In this document: positions 33,777 through 46,079 of the stretch, piece after piece
How positions within the stretch are numbered: position 1 is the stretch's first letter
Layout: each line of letters starts with the position of its first letter
Assembly (NCBI GenBank): GCA_027186245.1
Contig: CP114489.1
Location: 8,067,501-8,131,500, forward strand
Source of the DNA: Coriaria nepalensis
Lineage: Eukaryota; Streptophyta; Magnoliopsida; Cucurbitales; Coriariaceae
Reading direction: 5' to 3'
Length of the DNA: 64,000 bases
Position numbers and translations under genes: made by a program
The notes under the pieces: model-generated
Told to the model about the DNA's origin: nothing
Seen by the model: the letters and a program-made list of their open reading frames with translations, nothing else
Databases searched by the model: none

Positions 33777-36173
33777 CTAACCAGATAATGTATTATCATT
33801 ATTTGCATGAGTCTCATCTTCTTCACCAGAAACTTTGCTGCTTAGAATCTGAACCTTCTTCTCGATTCCTCCTACAGTAGTAGCATCTCCATTAGAGCTA
33901 TGATTCTTAAGCACCAGGGAAATATCAGTCTCAGAAGCTCCGGCAAGTTTAAACCGTTCAACAGCAGCATCAAGATTACTATTCCAACCACTCATTCCCA
34001 GTTTACATTCAACTTGTGATCTCTCAAAAAGCATATTACCCCAAAAAAGATGAATTTGAGATCTCATGACAGCTGCTTGTTCTGCAGCTTCATCAGCCGA
34101 TGTTACTACTTCACTCTGTTTCCCACCTTCTGACCCTTCACCTTCACCTCCATTTCCAGTTTTCTTCCTTCTCTTCATCTCTTCTCTCTTGCTTGAATTT
34201 GGATCTTTTAACTCACTTGTTCTCTGCTCCTCAAGCTTTTCCCACATTTCAGTAGCAACTTTCATCTTCTCCTCTGCACTGTCAAAAAGCTTGAGTGTTT
34301 CTGAAGAATCCCAGTTACAGAGATCTATTTTGTTAGCAACTGCAAATGACCAATGAAGTTTTGCCATTTCAAATTGTTGTTGGCCAAGAGCAAGCAATCC
34401 TTCGTAAAAGTCGGGCTTGATTTGAAGAGCCTCCTCATACTTATCCTTAGCCAAGGAATACTTTTCCTTCACCCATTCATATGCCGTTTGAAGTTGTTTA
34501 GCCGCTACCTCTTTCCCAGCCGACTCGTCTTGAGGAATCAGTTTTCTCGCTGCACACATGTAAACATTTCCCCAGTTGAAGAAAGCTAAGGCAGCAACCT
34601 CTTGGAACTTCAAAGCAGCCTTGTCAAAAAGGCCTTGAGCTTCTTCACTAGTTACCGTCTCCTCTAGAGCCTCTGAACAAAGCTCCATTCCAAGTTCATG
34701 CAAGTCGATATGAGCATCTGGGTCAATACCGACATGTGTCCGGAAAAGTTGAGCGAATTCAAACAACCAATCATCCATTTCAAGTTCCTTGCATTCTGGG
34801 TCTTCTGAAGCTTCTCCTCCTCCTTGTTTCCCCTTGGGGGGTCCTTCTTTCTCTGTTTTTTCAACTTGAGAATCAGATGCATCCAATACAGATTCACCAA
34901 GTGAGGAGTGGGACCCACTTTCATCCCCACCCTTTACTCCCTCACTCTCAACAGGCTTCTCCTCCTCCTCCACCACAATTTCCTCTTCCTCCTCTTCTAA
35001 CACAATCGGCTCCTGCTCAGGAATAACCTCCATAACATGCAATCTCAAAATCCCAATAGAACCACTTTCCTCCTTTTCAGGTCCTTTTATGCTGCCATTG
35101 CTGTCTACACAAGACTCTGCCAATCTCAGTTCCCTAGTAGAGGTTATGGTAACTAAATCCCCATCATTATCCTTATACTTCACCAAAACAGACTTTGAAG
35201 ATGGAAACCTTTTGCTCACAATCTCTCTCAACAGTCTGAAACTGCAGTTTAGTGGCATCTGCGCAAGCCTTATGTCATGATCATACACAAGCTTTAATGG
35301 CCTCAACTGAACTTCTTCAACCTTATGACTATGAACAGACAGTAAGGATGAAGAAGAAACTGATTTCCCATTCTCTTTATCTTTAGTAAAATCACAAGCC
35401 TTTGAAGATCCAACTGAAGGCTTCAAGTAAAGTTTCGAAAACTGGGATTTCTGATCAGTACCATTTTCTATCTCTGAAATCAATTGAGACTTCTCTATCT
35501 TACCACTATTCAACGAAATAATCACTCCTCCAGTAGTAGTAGAACCGCCTGTCTTCTTCACAGGCCGGGCCGGTAAACATGGGCCCAGGCCTCCAACAGG
35601 AGTGCCACGAACAGCAGAAGCTCCAAGAGCAGCAGGGGAAGGACGGCTCTGGAGATCCTGCTGGGCCTCCTGACGAGGCCCAAGCGCCGCCCTTAACCTC
35701 TGAGCAATCTCTAAAGCATCCTTATGATTTGGTTCAGCCCCTAACAACATCTGCATATCTTGCAAACCCATGTCATACTTTCCGATAGCCTCAAAGGCTC
35801 GAGCCCTTCTAAGCAGAGCCCTAACAAACCTGGGCTGGACCTGAAGAGCCATAGTACACTCAGAAATCACGGTTTCATAATCAATCGGCTTCATCTGCAT
35901 CAAACAAGCGGCTCTATTGCTGTGAAATACTGCTCGGTCGGGGTGGGTTTTAGATATGAGGCGAAGAGCATTGTCGTATTGCTCAAGCGCACCCACATAA
36001 TCCTTACTCTGGAATCTTTTGTTTCCTTCTTCTTTGAGCTCATGAGCTCTTTTCAAAAACAGTGAAGAGTCCAAATCAATATTACCATTGGAGTTAGGAG
36101 TCGAGCTATCGCTCGAAGATACCGCATGATTTTGGGCCACACTTTTCTTCTTTCTGCCCCCAGATTTCCCCAT
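33777..36173 (-). CDS. CLMP1: TPR and PB1 domain protein, Phox/CLMP1 family
   Basis: A single uninterrupted reading frame of 798 aa from ATG at 36173 to the stop at 33777. The start MGKSGGRKKKS is typical of this family. Residues 42-160 form three TPR repeats (ELKEEGNKRFQSKDYVGALE, then HSNRAACLMQM, then ALLRRARAFEAIGKYD). About 290-382 is a PB1 domain with LKLVYDHDIRL at its start and the acidic KYKDNDGDLVTI motif at 332-343. An acidic Glu run spans about 391-405. The C-terminal half (465-755) has further TPR-like helices (AFFNWGNVYMCAARK; YEEALQIKPDFYEGLLALGQ). Arabidopsis members include Phox1-4 and CLMP1, the latter needed for chloroplast separation. Whether this is the CLMP1 orthologue or another Phox paralogue needs a phylogeny. 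A partial copy of codons 668-755 lies at 31202-31452. Confidence 0.93.
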   Translation of the reverse strand: MGKSGGRKKKSVAQNHAVSSSDSSTPNSNGNIDLDSSLFLKRAHELKEEGNKRFQSKDYVGALEQYDNALRLISKTHPDRAVFHSNRAACLMQMKPIDYETVISECTMALQVQPRFVRALLRRARAFEAIGKYDMGLQDMQMLLGAEPNHKDALEIAQRLRAALGPRQEAQQDLQSRPSPAALGASAVRGTPVGGLGPCLPARPVKKTGGSTTTGGVIISLNSGKIEKSQLISEIENGTDQKSQFSKLYLKPSVGSSKACDFTKDKENGKSVSSSSLLSVHSHKVEEVQLRPLKLVYDHDIRLAQMPLNCSFRLLREIVSKRFPSSKSVLVKYKDNDGDLVTITSTRELRLAESCVDSNGSIKGPEKEESGSIGILRLHVMEVIPEQEPIVLEEEEEEIVVEEEEKPVESEGVKGGDESGSHSSLGESVLDASDSQVEKTEKEGPPKGKQGGGEASEDPECKELEMDDWLFEFAQLFRTHVGIDPDAHIDLHELGMELCSEALEETVTSEEAQGLFDKAALKFQEVAALAFFNWGNVYMCAARKLIPQDESAGKEVAAKQLQTAYEWVKEKYSLAKDKYEEALQIKPDFYEGLLALGQQQFEMAKLHWSFAVANKIDLCNWDSSETLKLFDSAEEKMKVATEMWEKLEEQRTSELKDPNSSKREEMKRRKKTGNGGEGEGSEGGKQSEVVTSADEAAEQAAVMRSQIHLFWGNMLFERSQVECKLGMSGWNSNLDAAVERFKLAGASETDISLVLKNHSSNGDATTVGGIEKKVQILSSKVSGEEDETHANNDNTLSG

Positions 36174-37300
36174 ATAGTTAATACTCGCTCACACCGGCTT
36201 AGGATTTAATACAATCAAATAAAGTATATGGTGAAACAAAACTATATATATTAATCGAAGTTTGAAGCTTCAAATTCTTTCAGAGAAGAATAATCGGTAA
36301 CTTACAAAATGACGAACTCAAGTTCAAACCTCGTTCATGTATAGATTTCGTCAGATGGATTTGGAGCTGGCAAGGAAAGGAGATGGGTCAGGTGGGAATT
36401 TAGAAAGAAGGGAGTTTGAGATTATGAAAAAGGAAATGGGAGATGCAATTCTCGATAGGCGGTAAGCCTCAAAGGTTGAAACTTGAAACCCTAGAAATGG
36501 ATCAGTTTTCTAGTGGGGTTTAATAATCAGACCGGGCCTACCTTTTGCGCATAAGCCGTCGGATATTTAGACAACGAGATAATTTGAGAAGAAGAGAATA
36601 TTGAAATGTTCATTTAAAATAAACTTTTAAGATAATATCTTTTTATTAAATGTCTTAAAAATTGATTTAAAAATTGGACGAGTAAAATAAATATTTAGTA
36701 AAATTAAAATAATCTTATTCTTGAAAATTTGAAAATATTTAACTATTTAATCACTAGGACTTTTGATGAACTGTTTACAAACCATTTAACTATTTAAAAA
36801 TATTTTACTCTAACGTTAAATATATGTTTTTCTTATTCTTCAAATGAACTCTTCATCTTCTTCTTTTTCATACTTGTCTTCTTCGTCGCCACCACCTTCT
36901 CTCACTTCTTATCACCTTCACTTTTCTTTTTTTTAGCACTCGTCTTCTTCACCACCAACACCTTCTCTCACTTCTTATCAGTACCTTCTCTCACTTCTTA
37001 TCACCTTCACTCTTATTCTTTCGTTGAGTTCCATCAATTCGAACGGTAACTCTGATTTTTTTCTCCATTACTTAAAATTAAGGATATAGAGTCCATTACT
37101 GAACAGTCTCACTGTGCATACATATCAACAAAATATCATTGCGCATGAAGATGAACAACAAAGTCCTCAACCCAGACCGAGGTATGATGTTTTGTGAGTT
37201 TAGGGCTAGGGTGAAACTAAGGATTGTGGTTCGATGTGTCTATTTGGAATGAGACAAAAATGAATCCAAATATAGGGCAAGTCGATAGTAACGGGTAAGA
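36174..37300. other. TPR-PB1 gene upstream region and AT-rich DNA
   Basis: 36174-36480 should contain the 5' UTR and promoter of the minus-strand gene. 36820-37020 has pyrimidine-rich short duplications of a CTTCTCTCACTTCTTATCA-type word. No gene is visible. Confidence 0.5.
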
Positions 37301-37830
37301 AACAGTAAACATGTTTATGCCAACGGGAATTTGATGTTTGACCCGTTGAATTCAATGTATCAATTGTGTCTGATTCGTTGAAATCAATTAGTCAGTTATT
37401 TCTGACTTGTTGACATTAATGAGTTCATTTTTTCCATTCTGTTGGCATCATCAATTAGTCAATTATTTATGAATAGGTCAGATCTCCCATCAAGTCATCG
37501 AAAGCTCGATGGGTACTCAGATATCTCATGGATCAATCGATTTAAGTCCATAACCTCCAAAACCAATGGCTTGATGAGAGATTTAACTACTCATTGATAT
37601 TAACGGTATTTTATTTGGCTCGTTGAGATCAACATGTTAGAAATAACTAACACGTTGATATCAAATGGTATATTTTATCTAGCTTGATGATATCAACATG
37701 TCAGAAACAACTAACATGTTAATATCAACGGGTATATTTTATCTAGCTCATCGAGATCAACAGATCAGAAACAACTAATACATTGATATCAACATGTTAT
37801 TTTTTTATGACTCGCTGATCTAAACTGGCA
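37300..37830. repeat. Left array of ~32-bp palindromic repeats
   Basis: Diverged units with TTGATATCAAC or TTGACATTAA-type cores followed by AGTCAGTTATTTCTGAC-like words. The core is self-complementary. The same family forms arrays at 39905-40260 and 41690-42240. Confidence 0.7.
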
Positions 37831-38059
37831 ATTTTTTCTTACCCATTTGATTTTACTAACTGACCCATTATCTCAAACTCGATATACAATGCTTACATAC
37901 TATTGATTTATAATACAATAATTTTGAATTTATTTAGGTTTTATTCAAGATTTTGAAACTTGATCAATATTTTGAATTTGTGGTTACGTCACAATCAAGT
38001 TTTGTTTCGATAGGGGAACTGAAAAGTTACTTAGGGGAGGAGTTGATAAACAAATTCAA

Positions 38060-41000
38060 GAAATCATGCTTCTGACACTTCATATATGTAGATAGATGCC
38101 TCAAATATTCTACTAAGTTAGTTGTAGCCCATCTAATTCGTCGGGCTGATTGTAAAAGGGAAAGAGAGTTATGGCTTTACAATAATAAGCAACCTCTATG
38201 TTTCTCCTCGCGGGAGTTTGTCTGATTACCGATCTGAAATGTGGAAAACTATCGAATGACATCCCTTTACAAATTAAGCAAAATAAAGTTATGAGGAAGA
38301 AATATTTCCCTAACAAAGGAATAAAAGTTACATGCAGGGAGTCATGTGAGGTGTTTGAATGTTCTACGCTCTAAGAGAGCGAATCTTATTGATGGTGCTT
38401 TTTTAGATGATATAGACAATATGAAGTTGTCAATTGTATACTTCTTGGAGACCATCCTCTTGGGTAAAGAGAATAAGAACTACATTGAGATTAAGCATCT
38501 ATTGATGGTCTCAGATCTTGATTACTTCAACAGTCACCCTTGGGATAGTTTGTCTATGGAAGAACAATTGAATCTTTCAAGAAGAATGACCTTCAGATGA
38601 AGGCAAAACTGCAAGTACAAGAAAAAGAAAATATATTTATTCTGTCAAATGGATTTTCGTGAGCTATCCAGGTAAATTAATTATTTATTCTCAATTTGTA
38701 ATAATTAATTTTGTAATAGTTCTAATAGGTTTATGTTAATGGTACTTACAAGTATAGGCTCTCGAGGCAATTCCCGCCCTTGGAAGGATATTTGGGAGGC
38801 GTTTGGAAACTACAAAGATGCCTCGCATACTAAATTGGACAATGACGCATGGTCATTTGCATATAAACCAGATGCCATCATTTTAGAAACTCAATGACGC
38901 TCTCAATGATCCAATAGTTAGTTTTGAGCTTAAACATTTGTTTTCCTTTTTTACTCTAATCAGTAACAAGGGACCCGTTGTTCTCAACGAGTCTTTTACT
39001 CTTAGTATTTCATTACTAGATAAATGCCAATCTAACATCAATTTTATAATACAAGTAAATGTACATATATATTTAGGACCATCAAGTGAAGAAAATGCCC
39101 AGAGTTATATGTCAAGTGAGGAATACGTTGAGCAACCAACCGCTCAACAATATAGAGATGGTGACCGTGTTGATGAAGCGGGTGAGTAGGGGAGAAGAGT
39201 AAGTACTACTCCACCTATACTAGAAATCCATCCAATTAAGAGCTCGAGAAATAGCAGACCCAATCCTCTTCAGATGCTGGACTTCATTCTTATTATATAG
39301 GGGATGCTGAATGGGTTTGGTAAATGAATAGAGCGGATGGAGCATACTCTTTCTAAGTTTGATGAATTTGATTGGAGATTGATGCGGGTTGAGAAAACTA
39401 TAAATAAATTGAACCGCTCAATCCATGAGGGCCATAGAGTGGATGATGTGCATGTAAATATGCATAGTAAGAATATTTATTTTCATTTTTTTTATGTATA
39501 TTGATATGTAAAATTGGATTTAATACTAATATGATTTTACACTATAGTGGAAGATGATGATGGCCACGACCACGAGGAGGCAGCAGATGGGGGTAGGGTC
39601 CAATCCGGGAATTATGATACCATTGAGCAGGAGGTCGGGGTCCAATCCAGGGATCATGACGTTACTGTTGAACTTGTAAGCATTATTTCTAGTACCATTG
39701 AGCTATAATAGATAAAATACTAAATATTTTATTTTTTAATCTTCTAGTCTAAAGTATAGTGGGTAAGAATCTTCTAGTAGTTAGCAAGGATTAAGTCCAG
39801 GGTAAGGCTCAATGAGTTTTTCCCTTCCTCACCCCAAGGTTCAAGAGAAGCACTAAATTGATAAAGGTAATTTGCTTATGAAGAATTAAACTTCTAGTTT
39901 TATGGCTCGTTGCTATCAAAGTTTCAATTATTTATGGCCCGTTAACATCAATGGGTTAGTTGTATCTGGATTGTTGGTGTCAACGGGCTATTTCTGGACC
40001 GTTGATATCAACGAGTCAATTATTTATCGATAGTTGCTATCAACACGTCAGTTATTTATGGACCATTAACATCAATGTGTCAGTTGTTATTGACCCATTG
40101 ACATCAACGAGTCAATCATTTATGGACCATTGACATCAATGAGTCAATTATTTCTAGACCATTGACATCAATGAGTCAATTATTTATGAACCATTGACAT
40201 CAACGTGTTAGTTATTTATGGACAGTTGACATCAACGAGTCAATTATTTTTTGTCGAATTTTATTTGACTCTAATATGTCAACAGATCAGAAATAATTTT
40301 ATCATCTTACTATGTTTAATTTATTTCTTGTATGTTATTTGTAGTGGGAGCCACTGTGCCGCAACTGGTCGTGTTTGAGAGGAGGCCACAAACAACTTAT
40401 AAGAGGCAAATAAAGCAGAGTAAACATGTTTGGTCTTCATTTGTGGTTGACATAAATAAGAGACCGGCCATGGAAGTTAGAAATATTTTGCATACTCCTG
40501 ACCCAAAAATATTATGGAAGATAATAAAATGGTTGGATCGCAAAAACCTTAATAAAGATAAATAGTAAGTACCCTTATTATGTTTAATTTATGTTGTTTA
40601 CCATCTTTTCCTATACGTTATTTTGTCCTATGTCATAAATTTTCTCTTATATTTCTCTTTCTTTTCTAATCATAAGGGAAAACATATCATGTACTTTGAA
40701 GTACAATGGGTATGCTGCCAATCAAGACTTTTAGTTCAAGCGCATAATGAAAGGACAGTGGATTAAATCTATTGTGAGTAATTTTAAAATTCATAAGCTA
40801 TCTTTATATTATGTTATTATGCTACTATGTTTGTTGATATAGCTTAAATGATTTTGACAACATATAAATGAAGCGTTGTACCTCATATGGGACCGATTAC
40901 AAAAAAAAAAACCCTTATCTTGTAGACAAATGGGTGGCAATCCTAGACAACTATTTCGGTCAGTGGCTGACTTTTTTGTATAGAAAAGCTATTGAGTTTG

Positions 41001-41510
41001 ACGATCCCCTCATCAAAGAGTAATTATATACCTTATTACTTTATGTTCTTAAAATTTATCTAATTTTTACATTTAAGACCAATCTAAAACCTACTATCTT
41101 TTATCCTAGTTACATGTTCGGAAAGTTCTCAAAAGTACATGGTATCTCTTGGGAGAATGTAGAGATCATATACTTTCCATAAAATATCTAGGATGTGCAT
41201 TGGTTAGCGCTTCCCTTAGACCTCGTAGAATGGAAGCTGTACACAATGGATTTTTATGTAAATCTAGGGGAGAACCCAACGCTAGAGTGGGAGGGACATA
41301 CCACAGATTTAATATGTGAGTTTATAGCCCAGATACTACAAGATATCATGAAGCAAAGAGCCTGTTTGAAAAATAAATATGGCAACAAACTTAACGATAC
41401 ATTCAAGATGATATCCCTTAATATCCCTCAAAATAAGGCAAGATGTGGGGGGGCATTGTGGGGTGTGGGTTGTTATATGTATAGAATTTCCCATAATAGG
41501 TATTGAGAGT
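38060..41510 (+). pseudogene. DUF1985 plus Ulp1-like cysteine protease gene, transposon-borne
   Basis: DUF1985 signature blocks are ELWLYNNKQPLCFSSREFV (about 38163-38225) with ITDLKCG, and FLDDIDNMKLSIVYFLETIL through DLDYFNSHPWDSLS (38346-38600). Further exon-like pieces are at 38760-39190, 39540-39675, 40344-40563 (TPDPKILWKIIKWLDRKNLN) and 41110-41500. The last reads DVHWLALPLDLVEWKLYTMD, the C48 His-containing block, and then CGGALWGVGCYMYRI, where the catalytic Cys block is expected but scrambled. Stops (e.g. YFP-stop-NI before DVHW) and frame changes imply a pseudogene. Ulp1 proteases remove SUMO-like modifiers; in transposons their role is unclear. Confidence 0.6.
39905..40260. repeat. 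Middle array of 32-bp palindromic repeats (about 11 copies)
   Basis: Unit of the form GACCATTGACATCAATGAGT followed by CAATTATTTATG, period 32 bp. The best-kept core is CGTTGATATCAACG, a perfect 14-bp dyad. The array sits in an intron-like interval of the DUF1985/Ulp1 gene, between a donor-like GTAAGC at about 39676 and an acceptor-like TTGTAG before 40344. Confidence 0.88.
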
Positions 41511-41689
41511 GAATGATAATAATTGTAAGTTTTTCTGGGAACAAATTTTTTTAGATATTTATAAAGGTAAATGGAGCCTATAGTTATGTATACATTTTAT
41601 TTAAAGTTAAGTTTAATAATTAATATACATTTAACAATTTTCTTATGGATACATAGAGTATGGAGTTTATCACAACTGGCACTTTTCTT

Positions 41690-42240
41690 CAAACTCGTTG
41701 ACATCGACGACATGTTATTTATGAACTATTGATGTGTACATGTTATTTATGAAGTAATGTTCATTTTAAGTGTAGATCCCATGTTTGGAAACAACATGTT
41801 AAATTAGTAATAATTACAAGGGAAGATGACATGTGGAAAATAGTTTCTTGATGTAAAGTTTGAAACGAATAAAAAGTTATGTTATCAACGGGTTTTAACC
41901 AAGTTACCCGTTGACATCAATAGTCTAGATACAACTGACTCGTTGATGTCAATATGTCAGAAACAACTGACTCATTGATATCAATGGCTAAAACAACTGA
42001 CTCGTTGATGTTAATGATTCATAAAAAATTAACTTGTTGATGTTAGCAGGTGAATAACAATTGACACGCAATCAATGGTTCATAAATAATGGTCCCATTG
42101 ACCTCAATTGTCCATATTCAAATGACCCATTGATGTTAACTTGTCAATTATTTCTGAAAAATTGATATCAACGAGTCAGAAACAAATGGAACCATTGATG
42201 TCAATGCATAATTATTTATGTACCTTGATATCTCAACATC
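41690..42240. repeat. Right array of ~32-bp palindromic repeats
   Basis: Diverged units with ACTCGTTGATGTCAATATGT-type cores and CAGAAACAACTGA spacers, largely in the complementary sense to the middle array. Confidence 0.7.
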
Positions 42241-42249
42241 TCCTTGTGT

Positions 42250-43289
42250 ACTAACTCCATTGAGAGCTCAAAGGATTCGTAAATCTGGAAATCCCAGCTT
42301 GTTCGCACATTGAAAAGAAGAAAAAATGTGACAGAAGATAACAAAAAATGATTCAAAATTTTTTGAAGAAGAATCAGTATGCATTCCAAAATATACCAAA
42401 AAATGAGTCAAGAGTGAAGTAATGATGCAACATTTGTTAAAGGATCCGACGAAGTGAACATTTATAGATGAATGATCTAAAGAAGGATCCGCGAAAAAAC
42501 GATGAAGAATCAAAATAAGAAATAGATCCGTGGAATGAAAAACAATATAGAAAAAGAAGAAAGTTTCTATTAAAGAGAAAGGTTGGACTCGTAATTTCAA
42601 TATATATATATATATATATATATTTCTTAATACATAAATAAATAGGAAATGACATTTAGTAAATTATTATTATCTTTGTATATCTCGCAAAAAATCATCC
42701 CTGACTTGTCCTTATATCAAATCACCCCTATCTAGACTCTTGATTAAATCTCAGGAAACTATAATAAACCTTTAAAGTTTGACTTTTATTATAATTAACC
42801 CCCAAAATTTATCTAGTTATAACTATCATTTTGATATAAAAATTAATTATAATAAATTATTACAGTTATCTTTCATTCCATTTTAACAATTTATCCATGT
42901 GGCATCCATATGTCACTGACGTGTCCATCGATTTACTATTTTTTACCTTAAAGTTATCCTTTTTTTTATTTTTAACCCTAAAATTTAGGGTTTCTTCTCC
43001 TAAATTATATTATTGTATATTTTTTCCCTACCCCCATTGATGGAACTCCATCAATGGAGGTTTGAGCTCCATAATAGGAGCAAGCTCCAAATCTGAAACG
43101 AGGTCCATAGTGTTAGGATTTATATATACAAACAATTGAAATAGTAATTTAAAATTTTTTTTGTTCTAATCCTAATTACAACATAAATTCACACAAAGAA
43201 CAAGTATACAACAATCATATATAACATACATAAGATTTTACAAAAAATGGATTAAATCTCATATAATTAATATTCAAGATTAGGAAAAT
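42250..43289. other. Intergenic with AT microsatellite
   Basis: A short (AT)n microsatellite at about 42599-42622. A short palindrome, TTGATGGAACTCCATCAA, is at about 43037. No gene is supported. Confidence 0.5.
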
Positions 43290-44005
43290 TGAAAGTGTAC
43301 TGCTGGTAAAGCCAATCGGATATGACCCGATCTGCTCATACATTTATGAAAAGCAATCTTAAAATGTATAAATGATCAATATTATTGATTGCATAATAAT
43401 CTTTCATGCTTTTATTAAGGTTGAAAGTAATAAATTGCTTGCATATATAATTACTTGCATACTTAATAGATTTCTAGTTATCAAACATACACTTAGATTC
43501 ATGATAGAGATCATAGAAGGATGAGATCCAAGATGGTTAAGTCTGAAATCCAAAACTGTTCATAATCATATGATTGTCATGATAGGGATAATGACAATCT
43601 GAAAAGACTATTACATGCTTTATCCTCTTCAAAGAGAATAGTGATGATCTAATATTCATCGGTGTTGGTGAATACCCAGATAGGCATGTAAGTAATTGGT
43701 AGAAACCCAATCATTGAATGTGATCATTTGACAAAAGCTTAATGGTAATGATATTAACTATTAATAAGTTTTCTTGTGATATTGTACTTGTGATGTTCAA
43801 ACCTAAGATCACAATGGTACTGGCATATAAGATATCATACTTTGATATCACTCCACATGGTTTACACCAAAGGCCACTAAAAGTATGAACTGTTGGACAT
43901 GTGTTTGAGTATGTGCAATCTGTAGAGTGATAAAATGACCATCACCTCTATATTAGAGGATGTGTTTCTATGACTTTATAAAAGGTTTTAACAGTTAAAT
44001 AATGC
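43290..44005 (+). repeat. Truncated or solo copia LTR related to 29019-30950
   Basis: Starts TGAAAGTGTACTGCTGGTAA and follows the 3' LTR of the copia element in order: CAATCGGATATGACC, a TATTAACTATTAATAAG-type segment, AAGATATCATACTTTGATATCA-like words and TTTTAACAGTTAAA. Homology fades near 44005, where Ty3 protease sequence begins. Confidence 0.7.
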
Positions 44006-44340
44006 CTAGGACTTTCTAGAAATACAGGTAGATGGAAGGTCAATCTGGTATAGTAATAGTCATCCATGCATAATCGATAGTACCAGGTTTGAAAAAGTTG
44101 TGCTAGATTTAGGAGCATCTAATAATGTTATGCCTTATGATATTTATGCTTCCTTAAATCTTGGTCCACTTAGGGAAACTAGTGTTATTATTTAACTTTC
44201 TGATCGGTCTAATGCATATCTGAAAAGTGTTTTGGAAGATGTTTTGGTTCATGTAAATGAGCTAATTTTTCATGTTGATTCAATGTCATTGATTATCCAA
44301 TAGTTCGCCCTTTGTAGTCCTCTGCTAGGACCTTCTGAGT
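44005..44340 (+). pseudogene. Ty3/gypsy (Athila-like) protease fragment
   Basis: The plus strand reads FEKVVLDLGASNNVMPYDIY then ASLNLGPLRET, a stop in place of Gln before LSDRSNAYLKS, and VLEDVLVHVNELIF. This is the DLGAS retropepsin block of Athila-type elements. Nothing else of that element is clear around it. Confidence 0.72.
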
Positions 44341-44869
44341 AATGTTAAAGTATGGTATCTCCCATGCATAAATTTTTGTGATGTCTCAAGTTCAAGAACC
44401 ACTTATAGCATAATCATTCAATAATATCTCATTAAAAGTTAGTATTTTTACCATTGAAATTTATCTTGATCACCTTTATTGAATTTAGTCTCTATTAAAG
44501 ATCTATATAGTAATCTCAATATTGCCCAATATCAATAGTTATGATAACAATCATTCTAGAAATTAAGAAGATAACCTATATAATAGTATTTCTAGATTAT
44601 TAATGTCATATCTTGATAATCCTATGATTATAAACATTTAGATCTAAAGCTTTTAGCTAGCTAGTTGAATATCATCAAGCGTGATCCTCTATCATGATTT
44701 CAAGTGTCATAACCAAAGATATATGAATTTATTATGATATGTACATATTAATGTAAACAAAAAATATAATTTTAGAAAAATATAATAAACACGATAAATA
44801 AAATACATTTATTAAATGAACAAATCATTAAATTGTTGATATTCGTAACAAAAATATTATTCACACAAT

Positions 44870-45370
44870 TATTTGCCCTAATCAGATTTAATCGATTGGC
44901 ATGACGGACATATCACTTTCATTAACTTATAACCAATCAAGCTTAGCCTCACTCTTTCGGGCCAAGTGTGGTCTTCACGACCGAACAAATGTGACTTGGC
45001 CTAAGTTGTGGACGATTGACTGAGGAAGCCATTAAGAGGCGACAGATAAGGGCATGCTCGGTAGATAATATCAGGGGAGTGATCTAAGGTAGGTAGGTTT
45101 AGAAGGCAGTTAAGGTGCATTGACAATGCTAGTTAACAAAGAATCTTTCAGTGCCAGCGTGCACTCTAACGTACTGTTAGGCCTTTGTTATAAATACCTC
45201 CCCTTCCAAACGAAATGTGCATTAAATTCTCTATCGAATTCTCTCCAATCACTTACTTTATCTTCAAAAGAGGTTTTCTGGACATAATTCCGAAAACCAT
45301 TGCGTGTTTTCCGGTGCAAGTGGGATCAATTGAGGGCATAATATTAGAAGATTGAATTTTACACCAACAC
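44870..45370. other. Possible LTR or retroelement promoter segment
   Basis: A relatively GC-rich island with a clean TATA box (TATAAATA, 45189-45196) and a pyrimidine-rich leader (ATTCTCTATCGAATTCTCTC), with no host gene downstream. It resembles the promoter part of a Ty3 LTR, but no partner LTR was identified. Confidence 0.3.
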
Positions 45371-45554
45371 ATGTATATGTCAGATGAGGGTTGTTAGGAT
45401 TACCATTTCCTATCTGGCCATTAAGGTTACCAGTTAGAGCCTTGGATCATCGAGAAAGTTCAACTAACGAAGCCCCTTTAAATTAAGTTATCCCTTTCGG
45501 TTCTTGAACTGGCTCCACAGGAGCCTCCTCTATTGTTAGGATTATGGATTAAGA

Positions 45555-46020
45555 GGAGGTTGGAGGTTAACGTAATATAGTTTATCAATGAAATAGCTAT
45601 TCCATAGAAACATTGCCATATTACAAGCCAAAAAAAAAAACCCCCCAATTAAACCCAACATCTTTATAAAGCAATAAACTAATTATGATTTATGCGTTAT
45701 ATAAAAAATAATAATAAGAAGAAAAAAAAAAAAAATATATATATATATATATATATGAGATTCGTGCTAGCATGAGTACGCCTCTAAAATCCCAATAGTA
45801 AATCCAAAATTTCAACCAAAGCGAGTTGGCTAATGGTAGTGAGACTATTAGAACTAGAAGGGAAAGAGGGTGAATCGGCTGATTACTTCTAAGGTTTCAG
45901 CATCAACTAAGCCGGGTTCCACATAAGGCAGCATCTTCACGTGGAGCTTTAGGCCCTTCTTACTACAGGTCTCTTCCTTATTGCTTACCAAGTACCTGAT
46001 TCCTTCCTCAGACACAGCTC
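45555..46020 (-). pseudogene. Partial duplicate of the phytocyanin gene (exon 2 end and 3' flank)
   Basis: Closely matches 48075-48490: the 3' flank (GTAATATAGTTTATCAA, GAAATAGCTATTCCA, CAATAAACTAATTA) and the end of exon 2 on the minus strand (EEGIRYLVSNKEETC, KGLKLHVKMLPYVEPG). The C-terminal part is frameshifted and exon 1 is absent. An (AT)n expansion at about 45735-45758 lies within the copied 3' flank. Confidence 0.88.
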
Positions 46021-46079
46021 CTAGTAACCTTAATTTCACAAAAGCTCACCAGAAGTGATAATTATGTTATCTTGAGCAG

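Larger units (their letters stand above)
37300..42240 (+). mobile_element. DUF1985/Ulp1-bearing transposon (Mutator KI-like), decayed
   Basis: Plus-strand DUF1985 and C48 (Ulp1-like) protease remnants lie between arrays of a shared 32-bp repeat, with a third array in the middle. DUF1985-Ulp1 genes in plants are known passengers of Mutator-like elements (Kaonashi/ULP-like group). No MULE transposase domain, terminal inverted repeats or target duplication were found by eye, so the outer borders are set by the arrays only. Confidence 0.5.

Noticed and set aside
34066..36065. Several plus-strand ORFs of 63-101 residues
   Set aside because: All are antisense to the long TPR-PB1 reading frame.
42599..42625. 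(AT)n run as a functional hairpin
   Set aside because: A simple microsatellite; similar runs occur at 45735-45758 and are not informative.
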